From NCBI GenBank assembly GCA_030620095.1, contig JAUTXW010000881.1, positions 1 through 64,000 of the forward strand: a DNA stretch of 64,000 nt, written 5' to 3'. Each line of letters opens with the position of its first letter. Within the stretch, counting starts at the first letter, position 1. A model generated the notes under the pieces. That model saw only the letters and a program-made list of their open reading frames with translations, had not been told where the DNA came from and ran no database searches. Below, one piece after another: positions 46,610 to 61,600 of this stretch. The position numbers were made by a program, and so were the translations under genes. The stretch comes from Kuschelorhynchus macadamiae. Lineage: Eukaryota; Arthropoda; Insecta; Coleoptera; Curculionidae.

Positions 46610-49600
46610 CTGTAATTAAAAAGAATAAACATGTAAAAAAGTCTATAAGCAAATAAAAGCACTAAAGATTAAGTTAAAAAATAGTAGTTGAAAGACAGAG
46701 GGAAGCCCGGCACATAGACTTAAAAGGCCCTTGGCGCCATCCTCTGTCTACCAACACTCTCTTTGGGTCCCCTTCTATCCTCGATATAAGTAGGTCCGTT
46801 CTTATGAATGTTAGAAGGTTGTCTCAATCAAGGGTTCTTTTCAACATCTCAAGATATTTTCCAACATATCATTTGGAGCATTTTTATATTAAGATGTCGT
46901 ATCTACCAGTTTTCTTTGGTTAATACAAATTACCTTTTTGTAATATTAGACTGCACAAATCACCCTTAAGATTTAAATAAATTACTCTTTAAACGGATTC
47001 ATTGGGATATTTTATGTAGAATTAGTTAAATTGTAAGTTAAAGAAAGAATAAGTGATTATTTTCTGGAAAATATACTTAAATTGTTTTATTAATGGCTTG
47101 AGGAAGTCGATTAGAGCATTACTTTATGACTTATTTAAAACTTGTGCTTAAAGCTCTTTTAAGCTAGGGCCTTTTTAGCCTTTAGACATACTTAATCTTA
47201 TCAATATTCTAACCTTTTTCTAACCTTTAAAAAACTTAATTCAGATTGTCAAAGGGATATAAATTATAAAGGAAAGTACTCACTGTGATTGTTTCGACTG
47301 TCCTCGTCTTCGAGCTGATCGTTTGCGTGCTGACAATCTCGCCGGTCTTTGTGTAGTTTCCGTCATCGGAAGTGAGTTGAACCTTTCTGGCTTCGGTCGC
47401 CACGATGGGCACGCTGGTAGTCGAGGTACGGAAAACGGTTGGGTCACCACTGTACACCACGGATTCGGTTTTGACTATTCCGCCTGGGAGGTCATCCTAC
47501 ACGACAACAAATCATTAGTTAAAATAATATTTACATTATTCACGTGTTTCCGAGCATTATTCAACATAAACAATTATAATAAAATATGAAAATAATTCTT
47601 TCCTGACGGTACAATTACTCCAGGCGGTAGGTAGTTTTCAATGGAACAAAATAAAGAGTATATTTTTTTTGTTAGTTAGATTTGGGTGTTATTAACAACA
47701 TATTAAAAATTCTACTACCTTCGATGAAAAAGCGACCCCGTAAATTTACAAATTAGGTACAAGAAGCTGGTTTTTGGGTAATAACTCGTTTTCTTTTTGT
47801 CATATGATAAATATAGTAGTTTATAAAATTAAAGCTTACAAAATTCTCTACAAAAATGTTCTATACACTTTTTCGTAACACCAGCACTATCTCCGCAGCA
47901 GCCACCGATGCGCGTCTTAAATTACAGTTTTTATTCACTGGCAGATCGCCAAGTGTGCTATGGATTAGTTGTGCTTGACGCGCATTAAGAGAAAAATAAT
48001 TATTGCACAAAAACCGATTTCTTGTAGCTAATTTGCACATTTAGGGGGTTGTGATTTTATGGCAGTTGGTAGAATTTTTAAAATGTCTTTTGTGACCCCT
48101 AAATCAAATTATTATTTTTTTTTACATGATTTTTGACCCACCGCCTGGAGTAAATAAGATTTAAATGAAAACTTATTGAGTTAAGTACCTATGCAATTTT
48201 TACATTAAAAAAAGTTTTTTATTCAACAATAACTAAAAAGAAAAAGGACTATTTCTTTACTTTTGCATTATTGGTCTGATGAACAAACATAGGTAAGCTG
48301 AAAAAACAGGAAGAACTAACTCGCACGAGTATCATGAGAAGAATAAGGAAGTGACCTATGCATATCCTCAGTGTATTTATGCATAAATATTTTTCTCTTA
48401 CAAGTGAAGTCTTGAATAAACTTCCTTTTTGTAAGACTTCCAGCGCACCTATTAACTGAAAATTGCCTTAATACTAGGGACTGTCACCATTAATACAGTG
48501 ACGGATCGGGAAGGGGAAACACTACTAATTTGAATTGAAACTCACCAGAAAAGCTAAAAATGTCTTAACCAACTGGAAATGACACAGTTACTTTGTTAGC
48601 AGTTCATGAAGATGAAGGGAAAGGGGTAACTATAAAATAACAGATAACCGGGAAAGCTTAACCTGGTTAGAATAGTGACGTGACTATGCTTTTGAGTGAT
48701 TAAGAAGGGATGTAAAAAAAGCACTCCGCTTAGAGGACTCAAAAAGATTGTTAGGATTTGTAAAAATGTTTTCATAAAAACTATTATATGACAAATTCCC
48801 CACTAGCCGTATCGAAAATATCTATAAATCATAATAAATTACATAAATATACATATGTCAAGTACTTACCAACTTAAGAAAATTAAAATTTGTCAAGAAA
48901 CGGCAAAATAATTACGAAGGCATTGCAAAACATACCTTTTAAACTAAACACTACCATATCATTTTAAACGACATGCTTTCTATTAATTTATATATGCAAC
49001 ACACTAACAACATTCTCATTAAAATTCGGTTTGCAAAAACAGTACTCACCTTTCCAGCTGATATTAAAGCACTATAAAAACACCGATTTATATTTAAAAA
49101 TGTGTTTACCGAAATATTAACAATGAACGTGTGAAAAATCAATTCCTTACATGATAATTATTATTTGTATCCTTACCATTTACAAAAGAGACTATTAGGA
49201 GAACACAATATTCAATGTCAGTATTAACATTTTAAGACTGTTAAAGTGATTTATATAATATCTGATTATCAAAACAAAAAGTGCATACTAATGACTGTAA
49301 CAACATTTTTGGCTTAAACTACAATATATTCATTAAATGGGAGTAACCTTTAAAATAAAATTGATATACAGGTTTTTTTATTGTTATTAATAAAATATAT
49401 CAACAAATAATTTAGAAAATCGAATGAAATTTGGGTTTTTAAAAGTACTCACAATAAGACATTTCTAATAATAATATTGCAACTGCCAATGCCAATTAAA
49501 TGCATATCGAGACTAGAGATAGGTTTTGATTTTTCGGATATATCAGTTGTTATCGATATACCAATTAAAAAATATCGATATTTATTAATAACAACTGTTT

Positions 49601-52600
49601 TTTTACAAAAAAAAATCTATTTTTGTAGTTCTTTTCAGCCAAGTTTAGTGTTATGTTTGTGCTTCCCCTACGTTTCCGTGACTTTCATCAAAAAAATAAG
49701 AAATATAGCTTTTAATAGGTAAAAAAATTAGAAGATCACCTTAAAATATCCTCTCAAAATTTTCTTTCTTATAGATACCCTACAGCTATTTCTAATGTAC
49801 GATTTGAACAATAAAAGGAATATAGTAACCAAAAAGTCCTTATAGACAAGAACTCTTCTGCCATTGAAAAGTTAATTCACTAGTGTCACTCTAGATATGG
49901 CCAAGTGTAAGGTAATGCATATTTCAGAAAAACAATCAAACATACGTAAGAGGACTGGCTGGAGATTTAATCTGTTTGTTTTATTGCACTTTTGTAGAAT
50001 ATGAGAGATTTGCCATATTTTTTTCCAACTTTTTTTTATTTTATAAATAAATTGGAATTAGCAATTTGCACGCGATTTGTTCAGATTCGTTTATATAGTT
50101 GATGTTTAAAATAACGTCATTTCATTATGAATGTCAAATGGAGTTATAAGTAGTTAAACCTAGGTTACAGATTGAAAGTTTGCGTCTTGCGTTGTCCGTG
50201 TGAGCTAAGTGTTTTCGCTTTGCGTCGCCTGTAGAACTAATGTTACTTTAATGTTTATATTTATCCCCTTTTTCTGTAATATAATTTTGTCTTGCGTGTT
50301 TTTCAGTTTATGTGGGTTTTTTTAATTTTCCGAGGATGGATAATCAAAATCATAGTAATGATGCCTAGTAAAGATTAGGCAATGTAGATATATTAATGTG
50401 TGCCGCAGCTGTAAAGTTGTTGAAGAGAAGGCGGCAAAGAAAATGGTAAATTCGGCGTGTCAATTGGGGTGGAAATACTTAATGTAAAATTTATTGGTTG
50501 CAGCTTTACGCAAATCTCGATTTTCGTCAGCCGCTTCCGTGAAAGTTATAAATCGCCATCGGCTAGCGGAAACATAAACGGATGGCGGCAAAAATATAAC
50601 CGTACCCATTGCTTTGCGTTAAGTAGATTTCAAGCACAGCGCTAACGGCGACGCAAGACGCAAACTTTTTTAATCTATAGCCCAGGCTTAAGACCACTTA
50701 ACTACTTGTGACGTTTCATAGCAACCTACCATGGCAGGTAGACTCAACGCTAATTACAACAGCGATTTTCAATCTCATCAACCAACAGGCTTCTGTAAAA
50801 AATAATAATGACTTTTTAATATAAAAGGGACACATCAATCAAATTATATAAAATACCCGTTTCATATAACGAAAACTATTATTTTAAATATCATTTAAAA
50901 TAATATTTATCGAGGAGAAAATCATTTATTAAAAAAAATATTGAGCGCTCAATTGAAAACGCTATATTAGCTAAAAAATTTATACAGCCTGTATTTTTTT
51001 CTAAAAAAAAAAACGGTTTTTGTTATATTTGTTTATTATATGTGGAAGTGAAATTCACAAAACAATAACTGCCTGTACCAAACACGGCAATTCAAAAATA
51101 TTTGAAATACTTAGGAATTGGATGGGATTTCTCCAGCTAAGCTACTAGTTTTAAAGGTTATTAGCAAATGTTGGCTTGCGTTCCTATTATTAATATGAAA
51201 AAAAAAACAATAATGTGTGAGTGTGGTAATTTACTTAAAAGATCTGTAATACACCCGTATATTTAACTTTTTACCGTATAATTTGGGTTTATTTAGGGCA
51301 TGTTTAGTGATTTTGAGACTTCAGCAAATCCAGTGGCGTATTTAGATTGCCTTCCTAGAGGAGGCAAACAATTACATTTAGCGACATACCATTTAAAGTC
51401 ATACTTATCAACGAGAAAAACATTTATTAAAAAAATTATACAGCCTGTATTTTTTTTCTAAAAACAACGGTTCTGTCATCTACATATTTAAAACACTAAG
51501 CCAGATTTTTCAGTAAGTTTGTGAGAGAGACACTAATTAACATGATCTTTTTTTTGCGTATTTTTTTTATAAAACTAATATGTTTTTCCTTACTAACATT
51601 TCTGGACGATGTGGTGAATTCGCCACATATTCTTATAATTCCACTGGAAACTCATCGGCGCATCTAACGGAAAAGGCAGAACAACGTCTGGTTCTGCCGG
51701 GTCAGCATTTATTTATTATCTGTGGAAGTGAAATTCACAAAACCACGATTGCCTGTAACAAACACGGTAATTCACAAATTCTTAAAGTTTACTCAATTAT
51801 TAAATTTAGGAAATGGATGGGATACCCCTGGCTACGCCACTGGTTTTAAAGGTTATTAGCGAATGTTGGCTTGCGTTCCTATTATTAATATGGAAAAAAC
51901 AATAATGCGTGAGGGTGGTAAGTAAATTAAAAAAATACTTTGCTCCGTTTAATTTGGGTTTTATTTTGGGCATGTTTACTGAATTTTAGACTTCGGCAAA
52001 TCCAGTGGCGTACTTAGAATGCCTTTAGTGCTACTATCTCTGGGTAGGGGGGTAGCCGCCCTTCTCCTAACTACGCCACTGTCCAGTTATCGATAAATCG
52101 AACAACAGTAGGAGAATAAATCTAATATCACCCAACCCACCTGGTCAACACTAAAAGCTTACTGGCAAGGTTCTAACATGGCTCTTATTCAGTTTGAGTA
52201 TGTATATTAATAATTGAAGTTCATGGAAAAATTACAAGAAAAGGCTATAGCACAGTAAAAAATATCGGATTATTATTAAAAAAAAGATCAAAGGTAACTT
52301 TGATAAGCATTTAACTGCACACATATCCGTGCTCTCAAAAGGACAATGGCGTGCAAACTTTAATTTGTAAAACTCACATTTTTAATGCCAAAATATCCAG
52401 CGTCAAAAAATTTTCAAAACCCAAAATTCATTCGAATTGCTATGTATGTTTATATTCTTCAAAAATAAATCTTGGAAATCAAAAATGATATCCACCGAAA
52501 CGATTTTATGAAAGAATATCGCGTTATACGTACCCTGTAACCTTCCTTATCGTAATACGGATGATTTGGATCGTCTGGTGGGTCGATGGGAGTGCCTGAA

Positions 52601-55600
52601 TCACCTGAACTAGTCGAACTAACGCTGTCTCGTCTGCCCAGCTATAAGCCATGCGAGTTAGACAAGGATATGAGCGTATGACAGTGTGCAATTCGGCGAC
52701 GTAGATGAATGGACAAAACGATTGTGTGATAGTTAGTTACCAATAGATATGGTGAAATGAAAAAAAAAATAAATTGATATTTTTGTAGAATTAAAAATAA
52801 TAATAATAAAAATAATGTTTAATAATTAAGCCTAGATTTGCTTAGCAATCAATTATTTATTAAGAATATTATTAAAAAAAAAAACGATATAAATGAACAG
52901 AAGAAAGTTTAAAAAAAAACTTTATTATAGTATATTGTTAGTTTTCTTTTTAATGAAAATGAAAAGATCACTGGTAAATGTCATCGATTAAATAAATGAA
53001 AACAGTGTAGCTGCAGACTAATGAAAGATGAGTAGACTTAGAGGGCGTTTATTAAATGACTGATAGATAGATAAGTGTTTAGGCCCTAAATCTTAGATCC
53101 TTGAATTTTAAAAACTTTTTTTTTGATTCTAAGAGACTTTTTATTTAGGAAAAAAAATATATATTTTGGACAATTTAAAAAAATTACTGTTCAGTTACAT
53201 TAATACAAAAAAATTAAGACATCACCAGACCTAAAGTAAAAAATTAAACTTGTTAAACAAAATTGTAAATTGTAAAGTGCTCACACTGGCGTATCAACAT
53301 ACAAATAAAGGACATCCGTAACTAGAACTAGAATAACTTAAATAAAAACATGTGTTTGGATCGCAGAAAGAAACTGCTACATACAAGTGATGGCTACGAT
53401 TTGTTTAGTCCTTCTATTTCCTAGTTTTTTTTACAGATCTACATTTTTGACACTGCGCCGTTCATAAACATAGCTACTTTCGAATTAAAAATCTATTTGA
53501 GTGAGACAAGACAAGACCCCCCTTAAAAAAATCAAATGTTTTTTTTAATTGTTTCGTACTTTTTAATTTTTTACTTTGCTTTTTTATTTTTTTTTACATT
53601 ATATTTATGAAAATGTTTATAACATAGTACAACTGACAAAGTACATTTCTAATGTACTTCTTTTAGGATTCTATTATATTAATATTCTAAATTCTTGATT
53701 TAAATATTATTTTTCTATAATATTTATGATGTGTTTTTGTTTTGTTTTGTTTGCTAATTTTGATGTTTGTAAACTATTTTTTTTTACAACAGCTTTGTCC
53801 ACAAAATTGTAAAATTTTTTTGACAATAAAGCATTTATTTATTTATTTATTATTCAGTATAAGACTAGTAAAGCTAGGATTAAAGTTATGGGACATTCTA
53901 ACTGCTTTTATATCTAGTAACATACTGTACCAGAATTCGATGTAGCTTAAAAATCCTTTGTACTTTATCTCAAGCTTCATTTAACGCGAAAAAAACTTTG
54001 GTTAATGTTCCTTAGTTTACTTGGGTCAGTCAAGTTTTAAATTACTTTGAACAAAGAAAAAAAAAACAATAAAACTATCTCAAAATTATTATGAGCAGGT
54101 CTTTATCAGCATTTGTACTATAACAGAGATACTATTACAAAGTGAACAAGTACCACAGTGTTCATCGTTAGTTAGCATTCATTTTAGTCAAAGCGTTAGA
54201 GTTCAGTATTATTTTTATAATGCTCTCTGTATTTAATAAGTATATTTTCTATCTTAAGTCCGATGATGTCATAATAAGGGCGATAAACGTTAAACTCAAC
54301 CGTAAGGTAAAAAATTGACCGAGTTAATTATTCTAGATTTCGCTGAATTTAAAATTGTTAAATATTCGTTCCTTCAGCAAAAGGCCATCCAAACTTGTAT
54401 TATAGTTAAAAAAAGAAAATTTATAAAGCTTTTAAATCTCAGACATAACGAATGTTATCTTGCCTTGATTAAATGAACAGCCCATTTAATTGATCATTAA
54501 ATATTAGATTTGTAATGATAGAAAGTAAATTTATATATTTTAAGCCCCGCGCATATCGCATGTTATCTTTCGGGGGTTAAAATAACAGCCCATTGCATGA
54601 TCATTAAATAACTCAAAAAAAAATCAAATAAAACAAAATAAAGTAATAACCTGATCGCCTCCAACAACCGTACTAGTAGTCTTAACCTCCTGCGTGACAG
54701 TTCTCTGTTCCTGCCTGGTGGCGCTACTCGTCATAGAGTGCGCCACCGTCTTTTCCTCGAGCTGTTGCGTCTTCGCATTGGTCCCGAGGTCTTCGTGTGT
54801 CGTCGCCGTTCTCGTAGTCACAGCTCGGGCCGTTATATAGGGCGATTTGCCTTCTTCCGTCGATGGAGTATCGGCCTTAACGTTGGAATAAGGAAGTGGG
54901 AACAGGAAGGTAAATAAAAAAAATAAGTAAATAAAATACAAAGTTAAAAAAAATGTATAAATTAAATCAGATAAAGCAAAGCAAATAAATAATTAAAAAA
55001 AAAAAAGAAAATGTAATTGATAAAAAGTGACGCACTTGATTTTTCACGGATACAAATTCAATTTTTGTGTCCAAAATATAAGTAATACTGACGCTTTTTG
55101 CGATTTTTTGTGAAAACCATTGGATTCTTGAGGTTTCATATGATTTTAAGGCACCATGCACATATATGTGCAGTGGCAATATGGAACAGAGTTGGTAATC
55201 TGACCATCATGCTCCGTCCACCTACGAGCATCTAACATAAATGTTTGTTTGCTATAGTGAAACAGTAACGAACTTAATGGTTTTACCGTGTTGTCTGAAA
55301 AGATCTGTCTGCCAATGTAGCAAAGATCTTGAGAAATAATGTTTATAGATGACACATTTCAAGTCTTAAAGTAGGTATCTTTAGTATTTTTATAGATATC
55401 TAAAAAAAATTGAATTCAAAAGTTTCTTAAATTATGCGGTTTTTTGGTGTAGTTTGCAGATATACAGGGTGTTTAGAATTTCTGAAATCAACATCAACTT
55501 TGGTTTTTTAAATGTTACACCCTGTATAATATACTTCCATCAAATAGGTAACTTCTTATTGATTATAGGTATACCAGGTTTGATACCTTTATCGTTAAAA

Positions 55601-58600
55601 ACACCCAAAAAAAGAGACTCATTAGATGGTCATATAATGTACATGGTGTTACACTTAAGAAACAAAAGTTGATGTTGATTTTAGAAAAACTAAACGCCCT
55701 GTATACCTGCAAACTACATTAAAAAAAGTTGGTGCAATTTGAAGAAACTTTTGTATTTAACTTTTTTTGATGTCTATAAAAATACGACTGTTGATGGGGG
55801 TGCATTTATAACTATAAACCCTGTACCAGAGATGAAAAAGGTTTTTAAGTCTTGCTGAATTATATCAATGAATCGTGAATCAATGGAGGCTACCAGAGAT
55901 GGAGAAACATGCATGATTTCAAGACAAGGAAAAGTAAATCTCCAAGTAATTTCAGAGAAATTATAACGCCAAAAAGAACGAGGTGGAATCAGCTGGATTA
56001 GTAGGAAACTAGGTCCTTGATCTGAAGAACCCAAGCAACTGAATACGGGTACAATAAAGCCCTAAATTCGTCCTAATAATTTATAAGTATTACTCGCTAC
56101 TCGTCATAGAGTATTTTTTAAAAGATAAACAGAGAAATAAATAAATGAATAACACCCCTTTGGGACCCAACAGCACGTTAGCATCATATAGTATATCTAA
56201 TGACTGAAAAACCATATTTAATAGACAGCAAACATGAATCTGGTAATCTAGATTTATATTAGAACAGGTTAAAAACAAATTATTAATTTTCAGTTTTGCA
56301 GTATTTAAACTTCATACCCGCGTCCGTATGAAACTTCAGTCGATAATATCAAAAAAGTGATTTAAGATAGTTATTGCAAAGTTTTTTCAATAAAGCTAAC
56401 GCTCCAGTCGACTTTATTATATATCGACTTATTTTTATATACTATCAAATATCAACATTATTCCTTGAACATAAAATAAAAAGTAGATTAAATACAGTGT
56501 TTATACACCTTAGTAAAAATCTAAGATGACAACAGAGCATATGATGAAATTAAAAGTTAAAAAAAAGATAATAAGCTAATATACAGAGGAACATAAGTAA
56601 CCAAAGAAAATTAATATCACTAGCACTGCGACGCTTAACTGGAAATGTAGAAGAAAAAAAAATGGTTAAGAATTTTTTACTAAAATGTATAAAACACTTC
56701 ATATACGAAACGAAAAAACAGCTGTAAGAAAATACAAATATTTACCTTATTTACATGGGTGGAAACTTTAATTTCCCCTGTCCTGCCATCCTCCACTCTT
56801 TCTTCCACGTTCTGCGTGACCCCGTCCTTGTCTTTAGTTATAATCTGTTTTGTAGTCGTCTTAACAATGACCGGTGTAGTGGCACTCACCGCAACTCCCG
56901 TAGCACCTTTCGAAAGATTAAGGCTAGGTAAATCCCTGAGAGTTTCAGAGGCGTATTGAGCGAGATCATCGTCGCTGGATTCATCTTCTCCCTCTTTAAG
57001 GAAAGTTTTTACCCGCACCTTAGTGTCTTTAAGGTCGCTAAAGTGGCTGGGATCTATTTGGGCATAGTTAAGGATCAATTCACCCGTAATTGGATCCCTA
57101 AGGGCCGTTTTCGGGTCGATGTCTCCAGTTTGTGGGTCGATATGACCCCACTCCGTGTGAATCTTGCCGGTGACGGGGTCGATTTCACCCGACAAAGTTA
57201 GCACCTGCGTTATTTTCGTATTAGCACTCTTGACTAAAGGATCATTGGCATCCACCTGCACTATCTTGCCAGTCTTTGGATCTACCATACTATAAATATA
57301 CACGGTCTGGGTGCTTACGTTGATGATTCTTCCGGATTTCTCATCAAACTGGCAATCTTTGGGGTCGATCTCCTTAACTTTTCCGGTAGGATCGTTTTGA
57401 GTGATCACGTAGATACGAATTATGACCATCTTACCAGTCTTAGGGTCGATTCTTCCGTATTTAGTGTAGATCTTGCCAGAAGCTGGGTCGATTTCTGACG
57501 CCGAATATATGGGAGCGCCATTTTCATCAACTTGGCTGGTCCTGGTAAAGATCTGACTGGTTTGTGGATCGACTTTAGCAGTATTCTGGTCGACTTTCGA
57601 CATCCTGTTGATACTTCCGGTCTTGGGATCGATATAACCGTATACAGCAGTGACATAACCAGTAGTAGGATCAACATTACCCGTGGTATACACGTCTTCC
57701 TGGCTAACAGGGTCGTTATAATCGAACACCCAAATCTGGTTAGATTTCGTGTCAATCCTTACAGTCTTGGGATCGCGTTTAACGATCTCGCCTTTTTCAT
57801 TAACCTTAGGATCGGTGATCAAAATACCAACAAGTCTGCCATAGCTAGGATCCGGTTTGCCAGTTTTGGGATTGGTGTAGCCCCCTTTGAAGAGGATTTG
57901 TCCAGTAGCGGGATCAATAACGCCCTGCTTAATCTCATGCCGCCCGCTTTTAGGGTCTATATGGGTCAAGGTGGCTTTCACCGGATCGATTTGCCCGTAT
58001 TTCGTATCAATTCTATTGGTCGACGGATTGTAAAGACCGTTAGATACTTCAGGTACCACATTCTTCGAATCGATAACATTTTTTTTGGGATCGACTTTGC
58101 CAACGAATGTCAAAACTTGCACTTCTGGATCAACTTCTGCACCCAACTTGATTACCTGACACAATTCCGGGTTGACAGTGTCTGTTTTGGGGTCTTTTAC
58201 CCCAGTAGGTACAATTATATTACCCTCAGCGTCAATTTGAATAGTTCTAGTCTCAGTCTTGCCAGTATGGGGATCCGTACTTGTGATTCTTAAAAGTTTC
58301 AGATTGATAACGCCGTATTTTGTTTCGATTTCGCCAGTAGCTGAATTTTTCTTAGCCTTGGAACTTTCCATTTGACCGTTGTTGAGGTCGATCGAACCAG
58401 TTTTTGGATCTATTTTGGTCGTTATAGTGGTAATTTCTATGACGGGATCGTTTTGCCCAGCAATACTAATGACCTGTCCCAGGGAGTTATCAATTTTTCC
58501 GGTTTTCGGATCAACCACGCCGGAAGCAAGGATTATTTGACCGTTAGCGTCATTAACTTGTGCTGATTTAGCATCAACTTTGCCTGTTTTTTGGTCGTTT

Positions 58601-61600
58601 ATAATAAGTTTTCCGTTCTTGGGATCAATGAGGCCATATTTGGACTCTATAAGGCCGGTTTCTGGGTTGAGAAGGGCAGTCGATTGCTCCACCTGACCTT
58701 TATCTAGATCAGCTTTGCCAGTTTTGGGATCAATTTTCGTTGTGATAACGGTGATCCTGATCATTCGCTTCTTTGGTATTGGCGCAGCGTGAGGATCTTG
58801 CGCTTGCTTAAGTCCAACGACAGTAAATACTTGTCCTAAATTGGGATCGGGTTTCCCTGTTTTTGGATCTACTACTGGCCCACCGTTTATAATGATATGT
58901 CCTGTTGATTGATCAATCTTTCCTGGTACAATACCCCTTTGACCCGTGGTAGGATCGTTAGAAATAAGCGAGCCGGTTGTAGGGTCGATTTGTCCGTACT
59001 TAGTCTCAATAAATCCGGTAGCTGGATCTACAATACCGCTTATGTGTTCTACAGTGCCATTTTCGATATCTACATTGCCCGTTTTAGGGTCTTTCCGGGA
59101 AGTAATGACCATAATCTTAACAATACGATGTTTCGCTATGGGATGCAAAACGCCAGTAACAACTTCCTTAATTGGAGTACCCAAGCTAGATTTCTCCGTT
59201 GTAGTAATAACCTTAGGGGGTGATGTAGGTTTTACTTGTTTAACTTCAACAGGTTTATGCAATTCCTTCTCAGAAGGTTGCTGCGAAGCAACAGGATCAA
59301 CAGATGGTTCAGTAATATGAACTGACACAGCTCTTCCAAGATCTTTGTCCACCTTTCCTGTTTTGGGATTGACGAATCCTCCTTTGAACACGAGTTCTCC
59401 AGTATTAGGTTCGATGTACCCTGCTCTAACATCGGACTTTCCAGTTTTTGGATCAATAATAGTGAGTGTCTCGTTGACGGGGTCTAGGTGGCCATATTTA
59501 GTGTATATTTTGTTCTTATCTGGATCGTACAGACCTGGGGAAGACTCCGGAACAGCATTTTTCGAGTCTATAGTGTTCTTTTTAGGATCAACCTTGCCAA
59601 CGAAAGTTCTGATTTCAATTTCTGGGTCCACCTCAGGACCAACCTGAATTAGCTGAACCATACTAGGATCGGCTTTGTGTGTCTTTGGATCCACAACTCC
59701 CGAAGATATTATAATATTATCGTCTTTATCCACGGTTATAGGTCTTTCCTGAACAATATTGTTCTTAGGATCACGAGTAAAGATTCTCATTAGCTTCAAA
59801 TTGACAGTGCCTTGTTTAGTAACAATTTCGCCTGTTTCTGGAATAATTTTGCCATTGGTAACCTCGGTTCTCGCGTTTGTAAGATCAACTTTGCCAGTTG
59901 GATCTTTTTTCGCAGTTACAGTAGTTATAACGACGGCTGGATGTTGAGGATCAACGACATTGATTACTTGTGATAGACTAGTATCAACTCTGCCTGTTTT
60001 GGGATCCACTATGTTGTCATTGATAAATATCTGGCCAGTGTTTTCATCTACCTTGATAGGAGTAATAGTTGTTTTGCCAGACTTATCTTTTTGTACAACT
60101 TTGTTATTTTGTGGATCGATTTTACCATATTTAGATTCGATAATTCCACTCACGGGATCGACGGTGGCAGTGAGTTTTTCGACCGAGCCTTTTTCGGTGT
60201 CAATTTTACCAGTCTTGGGATCTTTCTTGCTAGTAATGACCAATATCTTAATAACCCTCTTCTTAGGAATGGGGTGGCTAGGCAAGGCGTATTTAACAGG
60301 CGTTTTGGGCTGCGACGATGCACCATAATCTCCCACGACGGTGATCACTTGCCCCAAATTGGGGTCTCTTTTGCCGGTCCTTGGATCTATAACAGGACCA
60401 TTTATTAATTGAATTTGTCCTGAAACTGGATCTATTTGACCATGAACGGTTTCTTGTTTACCAGTGGCAGGATCGGTGATTACGACAGTGCCTTTCTTGG
60501 GATCAATCAAACCGTATTTGGAATCAATTTCACCGGTAGGGTGTAAAATGCCAGCCGATTGATCGACATGGCCATTTTCGACATCCAGATGTCCCGTTTT
60601 GGGATCCCTTTTAGCTGTAATAACAAGAAGTTTAATAACTTTATTCTTATCCTTGGGGGACACTGCTGCAACAGGTGGCACTGTAGTGGGTACCTTAACA
60701 GGTGACACTGGTATTGGTTTCTTGGGTTCTTGCGCTCTAGCGGCAATGCTTGGATCAGCTTGAGGTTCCTTCAAAGCTATTCTGATAGTTCTTCCATATG
60801 CATTATCGATTTTGTTGGTTTTAGGGTTGACGAGACCCTTGAAGAGCACTTCGCCGGTTGCTGGGTCTCTTTGACCTTGTTTGTGTTCGGTTTTGCCCGA
60901 TTTTGGATCCGTGACACTTAGAGTTTCATGTACTGGATTAAATACTCCATATTTAGTATAAATATTGTTATTAACTGGGTCGTAAAGACCTGTAGTTTGC
61001 TCTGCGGGCGACACCGTTTTGGGGTCTAATCCTTTTTTGTCTATTTTACCCGCAACGGAAGTCACAAGTATTTCAGGTTCAAGTTCTCCGTCGATTTGCA
61101 AAATCTGACTTAGATTGTTGTCTCTGACTCCCGATCTAGGATCTATGACACCTGACAGAACAATAACGTTATCATTGGAATCGAACTGTACTGGATGTTT
61201 TTCCACTTTTCCAGTTTTGGGGTCTCTGGTACTGATTGTTTTGTTTTTAGAATTGACAGTGCCATATTTGGTAACAAGAACTCCGTTTTTAGCATCGATC
61301 TTACCATTTGTAGTTTCTTTATGGGCTTGAGCGGGATCCAGCTGTCCTGTTTTCGGATCTCTCTTCGCTGTCACTGCTGTTACGGGAACCACTGAATCAC
61401 CATGGTCTCCTATCTTGAAGAGTTGTCCAAGAGTATTGTCTACTTTGCCTGTTTTCGGATCGACAACACCATCCTCAATAACTATTTGATTTAGGTTTTC
61501 GTCCACTTTAATAGGGTGAGAGTCGGTTTTGCCGGTTCTGGGATCTTTATGGATGACCTTATTGTTGTTGGGATCGAGAGTACCATACTTGGTCTCGATC

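Noticed and set aside
49047..49068. 22-nt microexon candidate in coracle
   Set aside because: Its length would shift the frame between phase-0 exons.
57532..58293. Long plus-strand open frame (253 codons) opposite the coracle repeat
   Set aside because: It is the mirror of repetitive minus-strand codons; similar frames recur at every repeat unit and have no domain or start context.
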